From: Owenweeksia sp965229445
GTDB lineage: Bacteria > Bacteroidota > Bacteroidia > Flavobacteriales > Schleiferiaceae
Direction: 5' to 3'
NCBI GenBank assembly: GCA_965229445.1
Contig: OZ245876.1
Span: 3,162,001 to 3,226,000, forward strand
DNA: 64,000 nt
Below are positions 26,061 to 35,269 of the stretch, piece after piece (within the stretch, counting starts at the first letter, position 1; each line of letters begins with the position of its first letter). The notes under the pieces were generated by a model that searched no databases, was not told the DNA's origin, and was given only the letters and a program-made list of their open reading frames with translations. A program made the position numbers and the translations under genes.

Positions 26061-26792
26061 ATGACCAGACTTAGTGTTAACATCAATAAGGTTGCCACTT
26101 TAAGGAATGCTCGCGGGGGCCATGTTCCCGACCTCCTTAAAGCAGCGCAACAATGTGAAATTTTCGGTGCCCAGGGCATCACAGTTCATCCTCGTTCAGA
26201 CGAGCGACATATCCGATATCAGGATGTGCGAGACCTCAGTGAAATCCTAACCACCGAGTTCAATGTTGAAGGCTATCCATCAGAATCTTTTATGGACCTC
26301 ATATTTGAAACCCGACCACAACAAGTAACGCTGGTTCCTGACGGACCAGATGTTTTAACCTCCAATGCCGGGTGGGATACTGTCACTCATTTCAATTTCC
26401 TTGAGGGGATTATTTCGAAACTCAAAGATGAAAATATTCGAGTGTCGGTATTTATGGAATGTAATGAAGATTGGATTAAGGCAGCTGCAGAATTAAAATC
26501 AGACAGAATTGAATTGTACACCGAAGACTATGCTTTAGGATACATCAAAGACCCTGAAAATGCGGTGGCACCCTATATCCATGCTGCAGAAGTTGCGCTC
26601 GATGCAGGCCTTGGTGTGAATGCCGGTCACGATTTAAATCTGGATAATCTTGAATTTTTTGTAGAATCTGTTCCTGGATTAGCTGAAGTCTCCATTGGAC
26701 ATGCTCTTATATCGGATGCCTTGTACATGGGTCTGGAGAACAGCATTCAGATGTATCGAAGGAAAATAGAAAACGCCCACCACCTTGATTAG
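26061..26792 (+). CDS. pdxJ: Pyridoxine 5'-phosphate synthase
   Basis: Last ring-forming step of DXP-dependent vitamin B6 synthesis. From ATG 26061 the protein has 243 residues and starts with the hallmark LSVNINKVATLRNARGG. ITVHPRSDERHI, then SEILTTEFNVEGYPS, VTLVPDGPDVLTSNAGWD and the C-terminal GLGVNAGHDLNLDNL follow in family order, with the catalytic His and Glu residues present. The in-frame ATG at 26028 would place the -7 box inside the gene, so 26061 is preferred. It begins a plus-strand run to 28834. Confidence 0.97.
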   Translation: MTRLSVNINKVATLRNARGGHVPDLLKAAQQCEIFGAQGITVHPRSDERHIRYQDVRDLSEILTTEFNVEGYPSESFMDLIFETRPQQVTLVPDGPDVLTSNAGWDTVTHFNFLEGIISKLKDENIRVSVFMECNEDWIKAAAELKSDRIELYTEDYALGYIKDPENAVAPYIHAAEVALDAGLGVNAGHDLNLDNLEFFVESVPGLAEVSIGHALISDALYMGLENSIQMYRRKIENAHHLD

Positions 26793-27687
26793 TCCGCCTA
26801 AGCTCAAACCGGGAGACCGTATCGGCATAGTTTCCACGGCCAGGAGCATAAATCCTGCAGAACTTGCCCCTGCCCTTAAGCTCATTGAAGAATGGGGCTT
26901 CACGCCGGTTACTTCGAAAAACCTGTTTGCAATTTCACATCAATTTGCCGGTACTGATGATCAAAGACTAGCAGATATCCAAAACTTTCTGGACGATGAG
27001 AGCATCTCGGCCATATTATGTGCCAGAGGCGGGTATGGCACGGTTCGAATAATTGACCAAATAGATTTTAGCCATTTCATTAAACATCCGAAATGGGTAG
27101 GAGGCTATAGCGATGTTACAGTGCTACTCAATCACATCAACAACTCAGGCATAGAGGCACTGCATTGCAGCATGCCAATCAATTTTGCTCGCAATACTCC
27201 TGCCTCTTTAAACAGTATCGTGAAGGCCTTAAAGGGTGAACGACTGGAATATCAATTTTATCCTCATCGGTTTAACAATCCTGGTACTGTTGAAGGGGAA
27301 TTAACTGGCGGTAACCTATCTATGCTCTACAGCCAAACTGGCTCACCAACCGCGATTAAGACGGATGGCAAAATTCTTTTTATCGAAGATCTTGATGAGT
27401 ATTTGTACCATGTTGATCGCATGATGTACAATCTCAGCAGAAATGACTACCTTAATAATGCCGCGGCCGTATTGGTAGGTAGTATGAGTGAGATGAACGA
27501 TAATGCTGTCCCTTTCGGCTTCACCGCTCAGGAGATAATAAGAGATCATCTAATGAGAATGAATTTAACATCGGTATTTGATTTTCCCGCAGGACATCAA
27601 AATGATAATAATTGCCTCATCTTTGGCCGAAATGCTGTTTTGGAAGCTGGGAAGACCTGCAAACTGGTATTTGATGAACCATCTTGA
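26785..27687 (+). CDS. LD-carboxypeptidase (peptidase family S66)
   Basis: Trims the D-Ala or D-amino acid from tetrapeptide stems during murein recycling. The 300-residue protein begins with TTG at 26785, overlapping the pdxJ stop by 8 bases: ISPPKLKPGDRIGIVSTARS is the expected S66 N-terminus. Nucleophile Ser109 lies in VGGYSDVTVLL, the Glu in FIEDLDEYLYHVDRM, and the His in FPAGHQNDN. CARGGYGTVRI is also family-typical. No signal peptide, so cytoplasmic. Its end overlaps yraN by 14 bases. Confidence 0.93.
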   Translation: MISPPKLKPGDRIGIVSTARSINPAELAPALKLIEEWGFTPVTSKNLFAISHQFAGTDDQRLADIQNFLDDESISAILCARGGYGTVRIIDQIDFSHFIKHPKWVGGYSDVTVLLNHINNSGIEALHCSMPINFARNTPASLNSIVKALKGERLEYQFYPHRFNNPGTVEGELTGGNLSMLYSQTGSPTAIKTDGKILFIEDLDEYLYHVDRMMYNLSRNDYLNNAAAVLVGSMSEMNDNAVPFGFTAQEIIRDHLMRMNLTSVFDFPAGHQNDNNCLIFGRNAVLEAGKTCKLVFDEPS

Positions 27688-28024
27688 CCTTGGCCACCAG
27701 GGAGAAGAAATGGCCCTGGATCATTTGCGCAAAGAAGGATATGAAATACTTTGTACCAATTGGAGATTTCGCAAATATGAGGTGGATATTATCGGTCGAT
27801 TTAAGGATGAAGTAATATTTTTTGAAGTCAAGTTACGCTCTGGAAATACCTACGGAGAACCCCATGTATTTGTAGGGAAAAAGAAACAAAAAAACCTCAT
27901 AAATGCAGCCGATGCTTACGCTCAAAAGTATGAGATAGATCAAAATATTCGGTTCGATATTATTGGTATTACTTTAAACCATAAACCGGAGATAAATCAC
28001 ATTACAGACGCTTTTCACACATAG
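27674..28024 (+). CDS. YraN / UPF0102 nuclease-fold protein
   Basis: From ATG 27674 a 116-residue protein reads LGHQGEEMALDHLRKEGYEI, then NWRFRKYEVDIIGRFKDEVIFFEVKLRS: the E, D-I-I and E-V-K pattern of the restriction-endonuclease-like UPF0102 fold. A longer frame from 27578 runs inside the S66 gene and lacks similarity, so it is rejected. The family is very widely conserved, but its role is unsettled. It is coupled by overlap to the S66 gene. Confidence 0.92.
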   Translation: MNHLDLGHQGEEMALDHLRKEGYEILCTNWRFRKYEVDIIGRFKDEVIFFEVKLRSGNTYGEPHVFVGKKKQKNLINAADAYAQKYEIDQNIRFDIIGITLNHKPEINHITDAFHT

Positions 28025-28051
28025 AATCAGACCCACAAGAGAATTTATATA

Positions 28052-28834
28052 ATGAACAATCCAAGGAAAAAGCCCTATAAAAAACACACACCGAAAACCA
28101 AACCCAAAGCCGGTGCAGCGCGCCCTGGAATAAGGCTAAATAAATATTTGGCCGATGCTGGTATCGCCTCCCGCAGGGAAGCTGATAACCTCATCAAAGC
28201 AGGCTTGGTAGAAGTTAATGGCAAGGTAGTTACCGAAATGGGCTATAAAGTCCTGGGAGAGGATTCAGTAAACTTTAATGGGAGCACTCTGAGCCCTGAA
28301 AAAAAGGTGTATCTGGTTTTAAATAAACCGAAGGGATTTATCACTACGGTGAGTGATCCAAAAGCCAGGAAAACCGTAATGGAATTAGTGGCGAATGCAG
28401 GTCCTGAACGCATATACCCCGTTGGCCGGCTTGACCGTCAAACCACCGGAGTATTGCTTTTTACCAATGATGGTGATCTCGCCAAAAAATTAACCCACCC
28501 CAGTCATGGCGCCAAAAAAATCTACGATGTATCTCTCGACAAAAGGCTTTCTCAAACCGACTTTCACAAAATTGAAGATGGTTTGGAATTAGAAGATGGA
28601 CCCATAAAAGTTGATGAAATCTCATTTGTGGATGACAAAAGCAAAAATAACGTGGGAATTGTGCTTCATAGTGGCAAAAACAGAATAGTACGAAGGATAT
28701 TTGAACACCTTGGTTACACGGTTACCAAACTAGATAGAGTATGGTTTGCGGGAATCACTAAAAAGGGACTGTCACGAGGCCACTGGCGAAAGCTAAATCA
28801 GAAGGAAATAAACTTCTTAAAGGTGAATGCCTGA
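28052..28834 (+). CDS. RluB/RsuA-type pseudouridine synthase
   Basis: A 260-residue protein with a basic lead (KKPYKKHTPKTKPKAG), an S4 RNA-binding domain at about 27-75 (IRLNKYLADAGIASRREADN), and the catalytic domain with YPVGRLDRQTTGVLL, where Asp128 is the nucleophile. KKIYDVSLDKRL and LHSGKNRIVRRIFEHLGYTV complete the signature. It most likely modifies 23S rRNA (RluB class) or 16S (RsuA class); the two are hard to separate by eye. It lies 27 bases after yraN in the same run. Confidence 0.93.
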   Translation: MNNPRKKPYKKHTPKTKPKAGAARPGIRLNKYLADAGIASRREADNLIKAGLVEVNGKVVTEMGYKVLGEDSVNFNGSTLSPEKKVYLVLNKPKGFITTVSDPKARKTVMELVANAGPERIYPVGRLDRQTTGVLLFTNDGDLAKKLTHPSHGAKKIYDVSLDKRLSQTDFHKIEDGLELEDGPIKVDEISFVDDKSKNNVGIVLHSGKNRIVRRIFEHLGYTVTKLDRVWFAGITKKGLSRGHWRKLNQKEINFLKVNA

Positions 28835-28901
28835 TAATCATATATGTAAATGATTTATTTGATACTTTAGCTGCTTAACACACACATAAATTTATTCTAA
28901 T

Positions 28902-29141
28902 ATGGCAAAAGGAAAAGTTACTCCTGGAGTTTTGATTAACACCATTCGTCAAAATCAGAACAACAACAAGACTCTGAAAGCACTATTTGCCAATCAATTT
29001 CTTGGAAAGTTTTCCATGGACGAACTCGAAGGATTAAAGAGGGGGATTGACAAGGAAATCAATCGCAGATCAGAGGCGGTTATTAACGAAAAGATTGAGT
29101 GGCTGGAGAAGCACGGTTACAAAGTCAATAAGAAAAAATAA
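28902..29141 (+). CDS. Small conserved-looking protein of unknown function
   Basis: 79 residues, strongly basic, no signal peptide: KGKVTPGVLINTIRQNQNNN, FANQFLGKFSMDELEGLKRG, then INEKIEWLEKHGYKVNKKK. The pattern suggests three short helices. A -7-like spacing or strong Shine-Dalgarno was not seen, but a terminator directly follows it, which supports a real transcription unit. I do not recognise the family; possibly a nucleic-acid-associated or assembly factor. Confidence 0.6.
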   Translation: MAKGKVTPGVLINTIRQNQNNNKTLKALFANQFLGKFSMDELEGLKRGIDKEINRRSEAVINEKIEWLEKHGYKVNKKK

Positions 29142-29162
29142 AGATTTATCTCATTGCTTTTC

Positions 29163-29195
29163 AACCCTCTTGCTTTAATAAGTAAGAGGGTTTTT
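29163..29195 (+). terminator. Rho-independent terminator
   Basis: AACCCTCTT (29163-29171) pairs with AAGAGGGTT (29184-29192) around a loop of about 12 bases and is followed by a short T run. It closes the pdxJ-to-28902 run. Confidence 0.85.
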
Positions 29196-29259
29196 GGTTT
29201 CAGACAGACTTAAGCTGCCTAGCTTTACGTTTCATTTCTGGCGATCACGCCTATTGACA

Positions 29260-31740
29260 ATGAAAAAGAAGGCTCTGCGGTTTATAATATGGGTGTCAGG
29301 AAGCTTCCTGGTTTTGCTCCTGACATTTGTGCTGGTTCTTTATGCCAATAAAGATCGGGTGATTAACCGCGTCGTGAGTGAAGCCAATAAAATACTTACG
29401 GAACCGGTAGATTTATCCTCCCTGGACATCTCCATTGACCAGTTCCCATCCGCTTCCATTTTACTTACTGATGTGTATTGCAAGGGGATCAGTAACAATC
29501 CCACAGATACTTTAATCTATGCCGAGCATCTGTATCTGGAGTTTCATCTTTGGAAACTGGTATTGGGCGACTGGAGTATTGAGGGAATTACCCTTGAAAA
29601 TGGTAAGCTCATGCTGAATTTCCCGGAGAATGGAACACCAAACTATCGCATTTGGAACAATAGCAAGGAGGGAACCAGTACTAGCGTTTTCAACCTGGAG
29701 AAGGTACATTTAAAGGATATCCTTTTTAAGCTGGCAGTTGAAAAACAAAAGATTGATCTTTCTGCACAAGTGAATAGCGGCATATTGGCCGGGATCTTTG
29801 AAAATGGCCACTACGAACTAGAATCTGAAGCCGACTTTCTTCTAACTGAATTGATCTATCAGGAGAACGAAATCCTGCAACCTGAAAATCTAAAGGCAAA
29901 GCTTAAGATTAATGGCACTGAGGAGCTCATTCAATTACAGAATGGCTTAATAGAACTTTCAGGAATCAATGTTTCATTTACCGGAGAGCACCACCCGAAT
30001 CAATTAGTGCTGCATGCCTCCGGAAGCAAAGTCGATATTACGGATTTACAGCAGTTGTATCAGAAACAAAGGTGGTCTGACAAACCAATAGACGCCAACC
30101 TTAAGGGTAAGTTAGGGTTCGAATTTGCCGGTCTGTTTCCCTACTCCGAAGAATCACCCCAGTATCAAATTAAGTTTGACATCAATAAGGGCAGCATTAC
30201 AGAGGCATCAGTAAAGCTCACCTCTATCAACATCCAGGGTAGTTACAAACGGGGGCACCGTGAAGACAAGATCGTTTTAGAGGCTTTTAAAGGCAATGGA
30301 AGAACCGGACAGATTGCCGGTTCAATGAGCATTTCAGACCTGAGCTCTCCCGCTGTGAACCTCAAATTAATTGGTGATTTAGAGCTCGCAGAATGGATGC
30401 TCCTACTACCGCTCGACACGCTCACCGATACGCGTGGAAGAATGGCGGTAAATCTTAATCTTTCCAACAATTTCAACACATTGACTGAGGTGTCAGCCGA
30501 AGAATTGCGAAAAACTCAAGCACATGGCCAAATTGAATTAATGAAAGTGGGTTTTGGTTTTGTGAAGTCTGATAAAATCATTAGAAATTTAAACGCTTCC
30601 TTAAACTTTGGCCAGGACCAGTTGGATATTGACAATTTCTATTTCCAAACTGGAGAAAGTGATGTGTATCTGAGTGGCCATTTTAGCAATGTGCTCGGTT
30701 ACCTGTTCTTTGAGAAAGAGAAGCTGAAACTTGATACCCGCGTACGCTCTCAGGAACTGCATGTGGAAGACTTTCTCCTTTCTGGACGGAGCCGCGATGG
30801 TGAATATAGCCTTGAATTTGCCCGCTCTATTGAAATGGACTTAGTGGTAGAGGTAGATCAATTTTACTTTGATAGCTTTTATGCGGAAGATGTTGAAGGC
30901 AATCTTGCGATTAGAAATAACATGATCACGGGTAACAAACTCATGTTTGAAGCTGATGAAGGAATATTTAAAGGCAACTTCAGCATCAATATGAAGGAGC
31001 TTGATAACTATCGGCTCATGGCAAACTTAACCGCTTCTAACGCTGATCTACACGAGCTGTTTGTCAGCTTTAACGACTTTGGACAGAAGGAGTTAGTGGC
31101 GGATAATATTTATGGCAGGGCCGATATGAATCTCCGCATGACGTCTACACTAGAACCCAATCTCGTTATTCCGCCAGAATCAGTCTTCCTCAAAGCAGAT
31201 CTCAATATTAAGCATGGGGTATTAAAGAATTACCAGCCAATGCTTGCCCTATCGGATTACGCTGACATCGACGAACTCTCGGAGGTAAAGTTCAGTCAAC
31301 TAACAAACCAAATTAGCATTGAAGAATCTGTAATTTATATTCCAGAAATGCTCATTGCAAGCAATGTTCTCAACTTGCAGCTTAGTGGCCAACATCATTT
31401 TGATAATAGTATCGATTATACCATGCGTCTCCGGTTGGCGGATGTGCTTTTTAAAAATCGCAAGAAAAAGAATCAGGGCTCTGAATTTGATGAGCATTTA
31501 ATAGAAATGGAAAAAACGGATGATCCAAATATTTATGTCAGCATGACCGGCACTGCGTCCTATCCAATAATTTCGCTCGATAAGGACGAGATGAATCGGT
31601 CGATAAAAGAGGACTTAAAGCAGCAGGGTCAAGAGCTGAAGCAGATATTCACCAAAAAGGATCCTGGCAAATCGGATAAGAAATCTTCAGGTATCGAGTA
31701 CACACTTTTTGAGGATGAAGAAGAGGGTGCCGAGAAATAA
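29260..31740 (+). CDS. AsmA-like (DUF/AsmA_2 type) inner-membrane anchored protein
   Basis: From ATG 29260 the protein has 826 residues: a single N-terminal membrane helix (FIIWVSGSFLVLLLTFVLVLY), then NKILTEPVDLSSLDISIDQF, HLYLEFHLWKLVLGDWSIEG and ITLENGKLMLNF, the Chorein/AsmA-like N-terminus. Long beta-strand-rich repeats follow to about residue 780, and the end is a charged tail (KKDPGKSDKKSSG). AsmA-family proteins bridge the periplasm for lipid transfer or affect outer-membrane assembly. An earlier TTG at 29194 lies in the preceding terminator and is rejected. It stands alone. Confidence 0.85.
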   Translation: MKKKALRFIIWVSGSFLVLLLTFVLVLYANKDRVINRVVSEANKILTEPVDLSSLDISIDQFPSASILLTDVYCKGISNNPTDTLIYAEHLYLEFHLWKLVLGDWSIEGITLENGKLMLNFPENGTPNYRIWNNSKEGTSTSVFNLEKVHLKDILFKLAVEKQKIDLSAQVNSGILAGIFENGHYELESEADFLLTELIYQENEILQPENLKAKLKINGTEELIQLQNGLIELSGINVSFTGEHHPNQLVLHASGSKVDITDLQQLYQKQRWSDKPIDANLKGKLGFEFAGLFPYSEESPQYQIKFDINKGSITEASVKLTSINIQGSYKRGHREDKIVLEAFKGNGRTGQIAGSMSISDLSSPAVNLKLIGDLELAEWMLLLPLDTLTDTRGRMAVNLNLSNNFNTLTEVSAEELRKTQAHGQIELMKVGFGFVKSDKIIRNLNASLNFGQDQLDIDNFYFQTGESDVYLSGHFSNVLGYLFFEKEKLKLDTRVRSQELHVEDFLLSGRSRDGEYSLEFARSIEMDLVVEVDQFYFDSFYAEDVEGNLAIRNNMITGNKLMFEADEGIFKGNFSINMKELDNYRLMANLTASNADLHELFVSFNDFGQKELVADNIYGRADMNLRMTSTLEPNLVIPPESVFLKADLNIKHGVLKNYQPMLALSDYADIDELSEVKFSQLTNQISIEESVIYIPEMLIASNVLNLQLSGQHHFDNSIDYTMRLRLADVLFKNRKKKNQGSEFDEHLIEMEKTDDPNIYVSMTGTASYPIISLDKDEMNRSIKEDLKQQGQELKQIFTKKDPGKSDKKSSGIEYTLFEDEEEGAEK

Positions 31741-31786
31741 CTTTAGCTTAATACTCCAGCTTACTCTATTATGAATATTAGCTAAG

Positions 31787-31794
31787 TATATTTG
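31787..31794 (+). promoter_or_regulatory. -7 box heading the secreted nuclease operon
   Basis: TATATTTG, 22 bases before the ATG at 31817, fits TAnnTTTG. It is the only such box before the seven-gene run 31817-44054 and supports the ATG at 31817 over an upstream GTG at 31805. Confidence 0.5.
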
Positions 31795-31816
31795 CCTCTT
31801 CAAAGTGGAGGATTGC

Positions 31817-33106
31817 ATGAGGTTTTTTTATTTCCTGGGAGCTGTCTTGGTTTCTGGTCTGCTGGCTGCGCAGTCGGTTGACTTCAAGGTTATGAGTTAT
31901 AACCTTCTGTTTTACAAAGATTTAAGTGCACCTTGCACCTCCAGCATTTCCTTTGCACAAAAAGATCAAGCCTTTAAAACTGTTTTCAAAGCAGTTAATC
32001 CGGATATCATGTGCGTCAATGAATTGGTAGGTTTCCCAGACAACTCTGGAGCAAATTCCATTCTTACCAATGTGATAAATACCGACGGTGAAGTAAATTT
32101 TACCAGTGCTGGCTACAGCAATAACAGCTTTAGCACAATTACCAATATGCTTTTTTATGACAGCACCATGTTCGGTTTGGTTGGTCAGGATTATATAACC
32201 CACACCCTCAACAATCAATCACTGGTAAGAGTCATAGATTTCTATCGCCTTTTTTACAAGGATCCCTCTTTACAATTTGGTGCAGATACTGTTTTTCTGA
32301 CCGTGGTAGCTGCTCATCTCAAAGCAGGAAACACAGTGACGGACCGCAATAAGCGTGAAGATGCCATACAGGCAGCAATGGCTTATCTGACCAACAACGT
32401 CAGCGATGATAATATAATTTTTACAGGCGATTTAAATTTATACAGCAGCACGGAAGCTGCCTATCAGGAATTAGTCAATTACAGTGTAGCCACAGAGAGC
32501 TTTGTAGATCCAGGAGTTGCAGGATCCTGGAATAACAACTCTACCTATGCGATCTTACATACCCAAAGTACACATTCCTCTAGTTCTGGATGCTACTCTG
32601 GGGGTGGACTTGATGATCGTTTCGACTTTATCCTTAACTCACAGGCCATTACCGATGGTACCGACGGTATTTCATACAAGCTGAATAGCATGACAGCAAT
32701 TGGAAATGACGGTGCACATTTTAATCAAAGTATTAACTCGGGAACCAATTCTGCCGTAGGTTCTGTTGTAGCTGATGCCTTATATGATTTTAGTGATCAC
32801 CTACCGGTCCTTGCGGAGTATTCCGTGAGCTTATCTGACATCAGATTAAGGGAAAGTGTATTATCCAAATTGAACGTCCTAAACCCTTTTGGGGAGCAGC
32901 TACTGATTGCTTTCCCTACCAAGGTGGAAGAATTGCATATTGAGCTTTATGACCTCTCAGGGAGAAGAATGCTGAAAGACTATCTGATGCATCATCAGGG
33001 AGAGCTAATTTTAAATACGACAAGCCTTGCTCCGGGTGCTTACCTGTTACGCATAGCAGATAGTAAGGGGGATCAAGTGATAGAAAAGGTATTGAAGTAT
33101 GAATAA
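31817..33106 (+). CDS. Secreted endonuclease/exonuclease/phosphatase-family enzyme with T9SS sorting domain
   Basis: The 429-residue product has a signal peptide (FFYFLGAVLVSGLLAAQ), then an EEP (DNase I-like) domain with its metal and catalytic residues in order: FKVMSYNLLFY, the metal Glu in CVNELVG, AAHLKAG, the Asp-x-Asn in FTGDLNLYSS, and SDHLPVLAEY near the end. Residues from about 345 form a T9SS C-terminal domain (NVLNPFGEQLLIAF, LYDLSGRRMLKDY, LAPGAYLLRI, VIEKVLKY). So an intact phosphoesterase is exported to the surface or medium, with DNA, RNA or a phosphoester as likely substrate. It overlaps the next gene by 8 bases. Confidence 0.9.
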   Translation: MRFFYFLGAVLVSGLLAAQSVDFKVMSYNLLFYKDLSAPCTSSISFAQKDQAFKTVFKAVNPDIMCVNELVGFPDNSGANSILTNVINTDGEVNFTSAGYSNNSFSTITNMLFYDSTMFGLVGQDYITHTLNNQSLVRVIDFYRLFYKDPSLQFGADTVFLTVVAAHLKAGNTVTDRNKREDAIQAAMAYLTNNVSDDNIIFTGDLNLYSSTEAAYQELVNYSVATESFVDPGVAGSWNNNSTYAILHTQSTHSSSSGCYSGGGLDDRFDFILNSQAITDGTDGISYKLNSMTAIGNDGAHFNQSINSGTNSAVGSVVADALYDFSDHLPVLAEYSVSLSDIRLRESVLSKLNVLNPFGEQLLIAFPTKVEELHIELYDLSGRRMLKDYLMHHQGELILNTTSLAPGAYLLRIADSKGDQVIEKVLKYE

Positions 33107-35258
33107 AACAATCATACATAGCATCCTCCTATTATTGCTAAATGTGGGGCTCTACGGACAGGGCGATTTTAACATTTTACAGACCTCTGCCTGCAATGCC
33201 CGCATGAGCATATCCAATTTTGGCACCTTTGGTAATTCCTTCGACGGATATCGGGACGGATCAGGCACTCCAAGCTGTGAATATCCGGCAGGCTCTGGAA
33301 TTGAACACATTTTTGAAGGTGGAATATGGGTAGGTGGGAGGCAAAATGGCTCTCAGGTGAGGGTAACCACCAGCTCCTTGGACAATCCTACTGGTTATGT
33401 GGCAGGAGCTGGAGGCTTTGAGACTTATTCCTTTGATCCCATGGAGATCAGGTCCTCTTTATTTGACAGCAGATATTTTAATGCTAACGCGGTGTCGCAC
33501 GAAGATTTTATTGCGTCAATCTCTGATACCGTTCGATTCTATCCCGGTACCCAAATTGAGATTGGCGGAGGTAATCATGAACCGATGGGTCTTCAAATTA
33601 CCATGAGCACCTATAACTGGAACTATCTCTTTTCCGATTTTGTAATCTTCGTAAACCTGGAAATTGAAAATGTGGGTGATGATTATTATGACGATCTATA
33701 TGTTGGCTTATGGAATAATACGGTAGTGAGAAATGTTAATGTTACCCCAGCTGGCAGTGGAGGGGCGGATTTCTATAATAAAGGCGGCAACGGGTATATG
33801 GATGATTATCAATTGGCTTATTGCTTCGATGCTGCCGGTGATGTAGGATTTACCGATAGTTATATCGGTCAAAAATTTATGGGGGCGGAAGACAAAGAAG
33901 GCTTTCACCACCCCGATATTGACTCTAACTTTAATCCTATCACGGGTCAATGGGAAGAGGATGACTTTGAAGCGACCTATAACGCCTGGGTGTTTAACGA
34001 TTTCACCGCACAGTTTGCCGCACCAGCCAACGAGTTGGCCAGATATAATAAGCTCAGTGATGGCCTGAATGAAAGCCCATGCTGGACAGATCCCAGTGAC
34101 CCAAACTGCCCGGGTAACCTCGATTTTCAGGCTTTACTAAATGCAGCTGGCAATAGATCTGACCTGATTGCGTCCGGTCCCTTTGCCAGCTTTGAACCGG
34201 GGGATAAAATTACCATCAGTCTGGCCTATATAATGGCTCGAAAAAATGAAGATGGCAATCCCAATTCTGAAAATAACCTCACGCAGCGGCAAAACCTCAT
34301 CAACAACGCCTTATTTGCCCAGGAGACTTACAATGGAGAGGATTTAAACTTTAATGGTGTGCTGGATGAAGGTGAAGATATCGATGGCGATGGAAAGATT
34401 ACACGCTATGTACTGCCCACACCTCCAGAAGTTCCCCGTACCCGGGTAGAGGCAGTGGATGGAGGTATGGATATTTACTGGTCCAACAACTCCGTCAACA
34501 GTCTTGATCCTATCAGCAATAAATACGACTTTGAGGGATTTAGAGTGTACCTAAGCACTTTGGGATTTGATGTTCAGGGCGCTTCTAATCTGCAGGAAAA
34601 TTTCAACGTCATTGCCGAGTATGACAGTTCCGGAAACGGCATTTTTTACGATACCGGTTTTGATGATATTCAATTGGATCAACCCGTTAAGTTCGCTGGC
34701 GATAGCACCACCTACCATTTCAGATATAGAATTGAAAACCTAAACAATGCCTGGCAATATGCTGTGGCGGTAACAGCCTTTGATCAAGGTGATGTGGAAC
34801 GCGTTATTCAGTCATTGGAGTCTAGTTTTCTTGCTAATGATTTCCGAGTCTTTACAGGAACCCCGCCGGTTGAAGATACCGATCAGCATCAACCTTTTGT
34901 GTATCCTAATCCATACTATTATGGCGCAGCCTGGGAGGGGCAATCCAACTTTCAGGAAGAATCTCGCAAGCTGATATTTGCCAATCTACCGGAGCGATGT
35001 ATCATTCGAATTTATACCCTAGGCGGAGACTTCATTGATGAAATCAATCACGACCCGTCGTATAATGGTAGTGACATCAGGTGGTACCAAACCTTTGGCT
35101 CAGAAAATCCTGATGACAATATATTCTCAGGCGGTGAACATGCCTGGGATTTGTTAACCTCAGAAAGTCAGATTATCGCCCGTGGACTTTATATGTTTTC
35201 GGTCGAAGATCTCGACAATGGTACTAGTTACACCGGAAAGTTTCTAATAATTAAATAA
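33099..35258 (+). CDS. Large secreted protein with calcium-loop-like repeat and T9SS-like C-terminus
   Basis: 719 residues, signal peptide (IIHSILLLLLNVGLYGQ). The mature part begins FNILQTSACNARMSISNFGT and is beta-rich, with many aromatic and Asn-Gly turns. Near residues 410-440 a D-x-N-x-G / D-x-D-x-D run (NFNGVLDEGEDIDGDGKITR) resembles dockerin or EF-hand calcium loops. A fibronectin-like part (VEAVDGGMDIYWSNN) precedes a C-terminal region with FVYPNPYYYGAAWEG, then IRIYTLGGDFIDEIN and GLYMFSV, similar in order to T9SS sorting domains. No enzymatic motif seen. Second gene of the operon; 11 bases before the next. Confidence 0.75.
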   Translation: MNKTIIHSILLLLLNVGLYGQGDFNILQTSACNARMSISNFGTFGNSFDGYRDGSGTPSCEYPAGSGIEHIFEGGIWVGGRQNGSQVRVTTSSLDNPTGYVAGAGGFETYSFDPMEIRSSLFDSRYFNANAVSHEDFIASISDTVRFYPGTQIEIGGGNHEPMGLQITMSTYNWNYLFSDFVIFVNLEIENVGDDYYDDLYVGLWNNTVVRNVNVTPAGSGGADFYNKGGNGYMDDYQLAYCFDAAGDVGFTDSYIGQKFMGAEDKEGFHHPDIDSNFNPITGQWEEDDFEATYNAWVFNDFTAQFAAPANELARYNKLSDGLNESPCWTDPSDPNCPGNLDFQALLNAAGNRSDLIASGPFASFEPGDKITISLAYIMARKNEDGNPNSENNLTQRQNLINNALFAQETYNGEDLNFNGVLDEGEDIDGDGKITRYVLPTPPEVPRTRVEAVDGGMDIYWSNNSVNSLDPISNKYDFEGFRVYLSTLGFDVQGASNLQENFNVIAEYDSSGNGIFYDTGFDDIQLDQPVKFAGDSTTYHFRYRIENLNNAWQYAVAVTAFDQGDVERVIQSLESSFLANDFRVFTGTPPVEDTDQHQPFVYPNPYYYGAAWEGQSNFQEESRKLIFANLPERCIIRIYTLGGDFIDEINHDPSYNGSDIRWYQTFGSENPDDNIFSGGEHAWDLLTSESQIIARGLYMFSVEDLDNGTSYTGKFLIIK

Positions 35259-35269
35259 CCCTCAAACCC

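Noticed and set aside
26030..26182. N-terminal extension of the CBS protein
   Set aside because: It is antisense to the conserved pdxJ N-terminus and unlike CBS proteins; the -7 box at 26039-26032 fixes a later start.
27578..27673. Longer start for yraN
   Set aside because: The extra 32 residues lie within the S66 gene in another frame and are not part of the UPF0102 fold.
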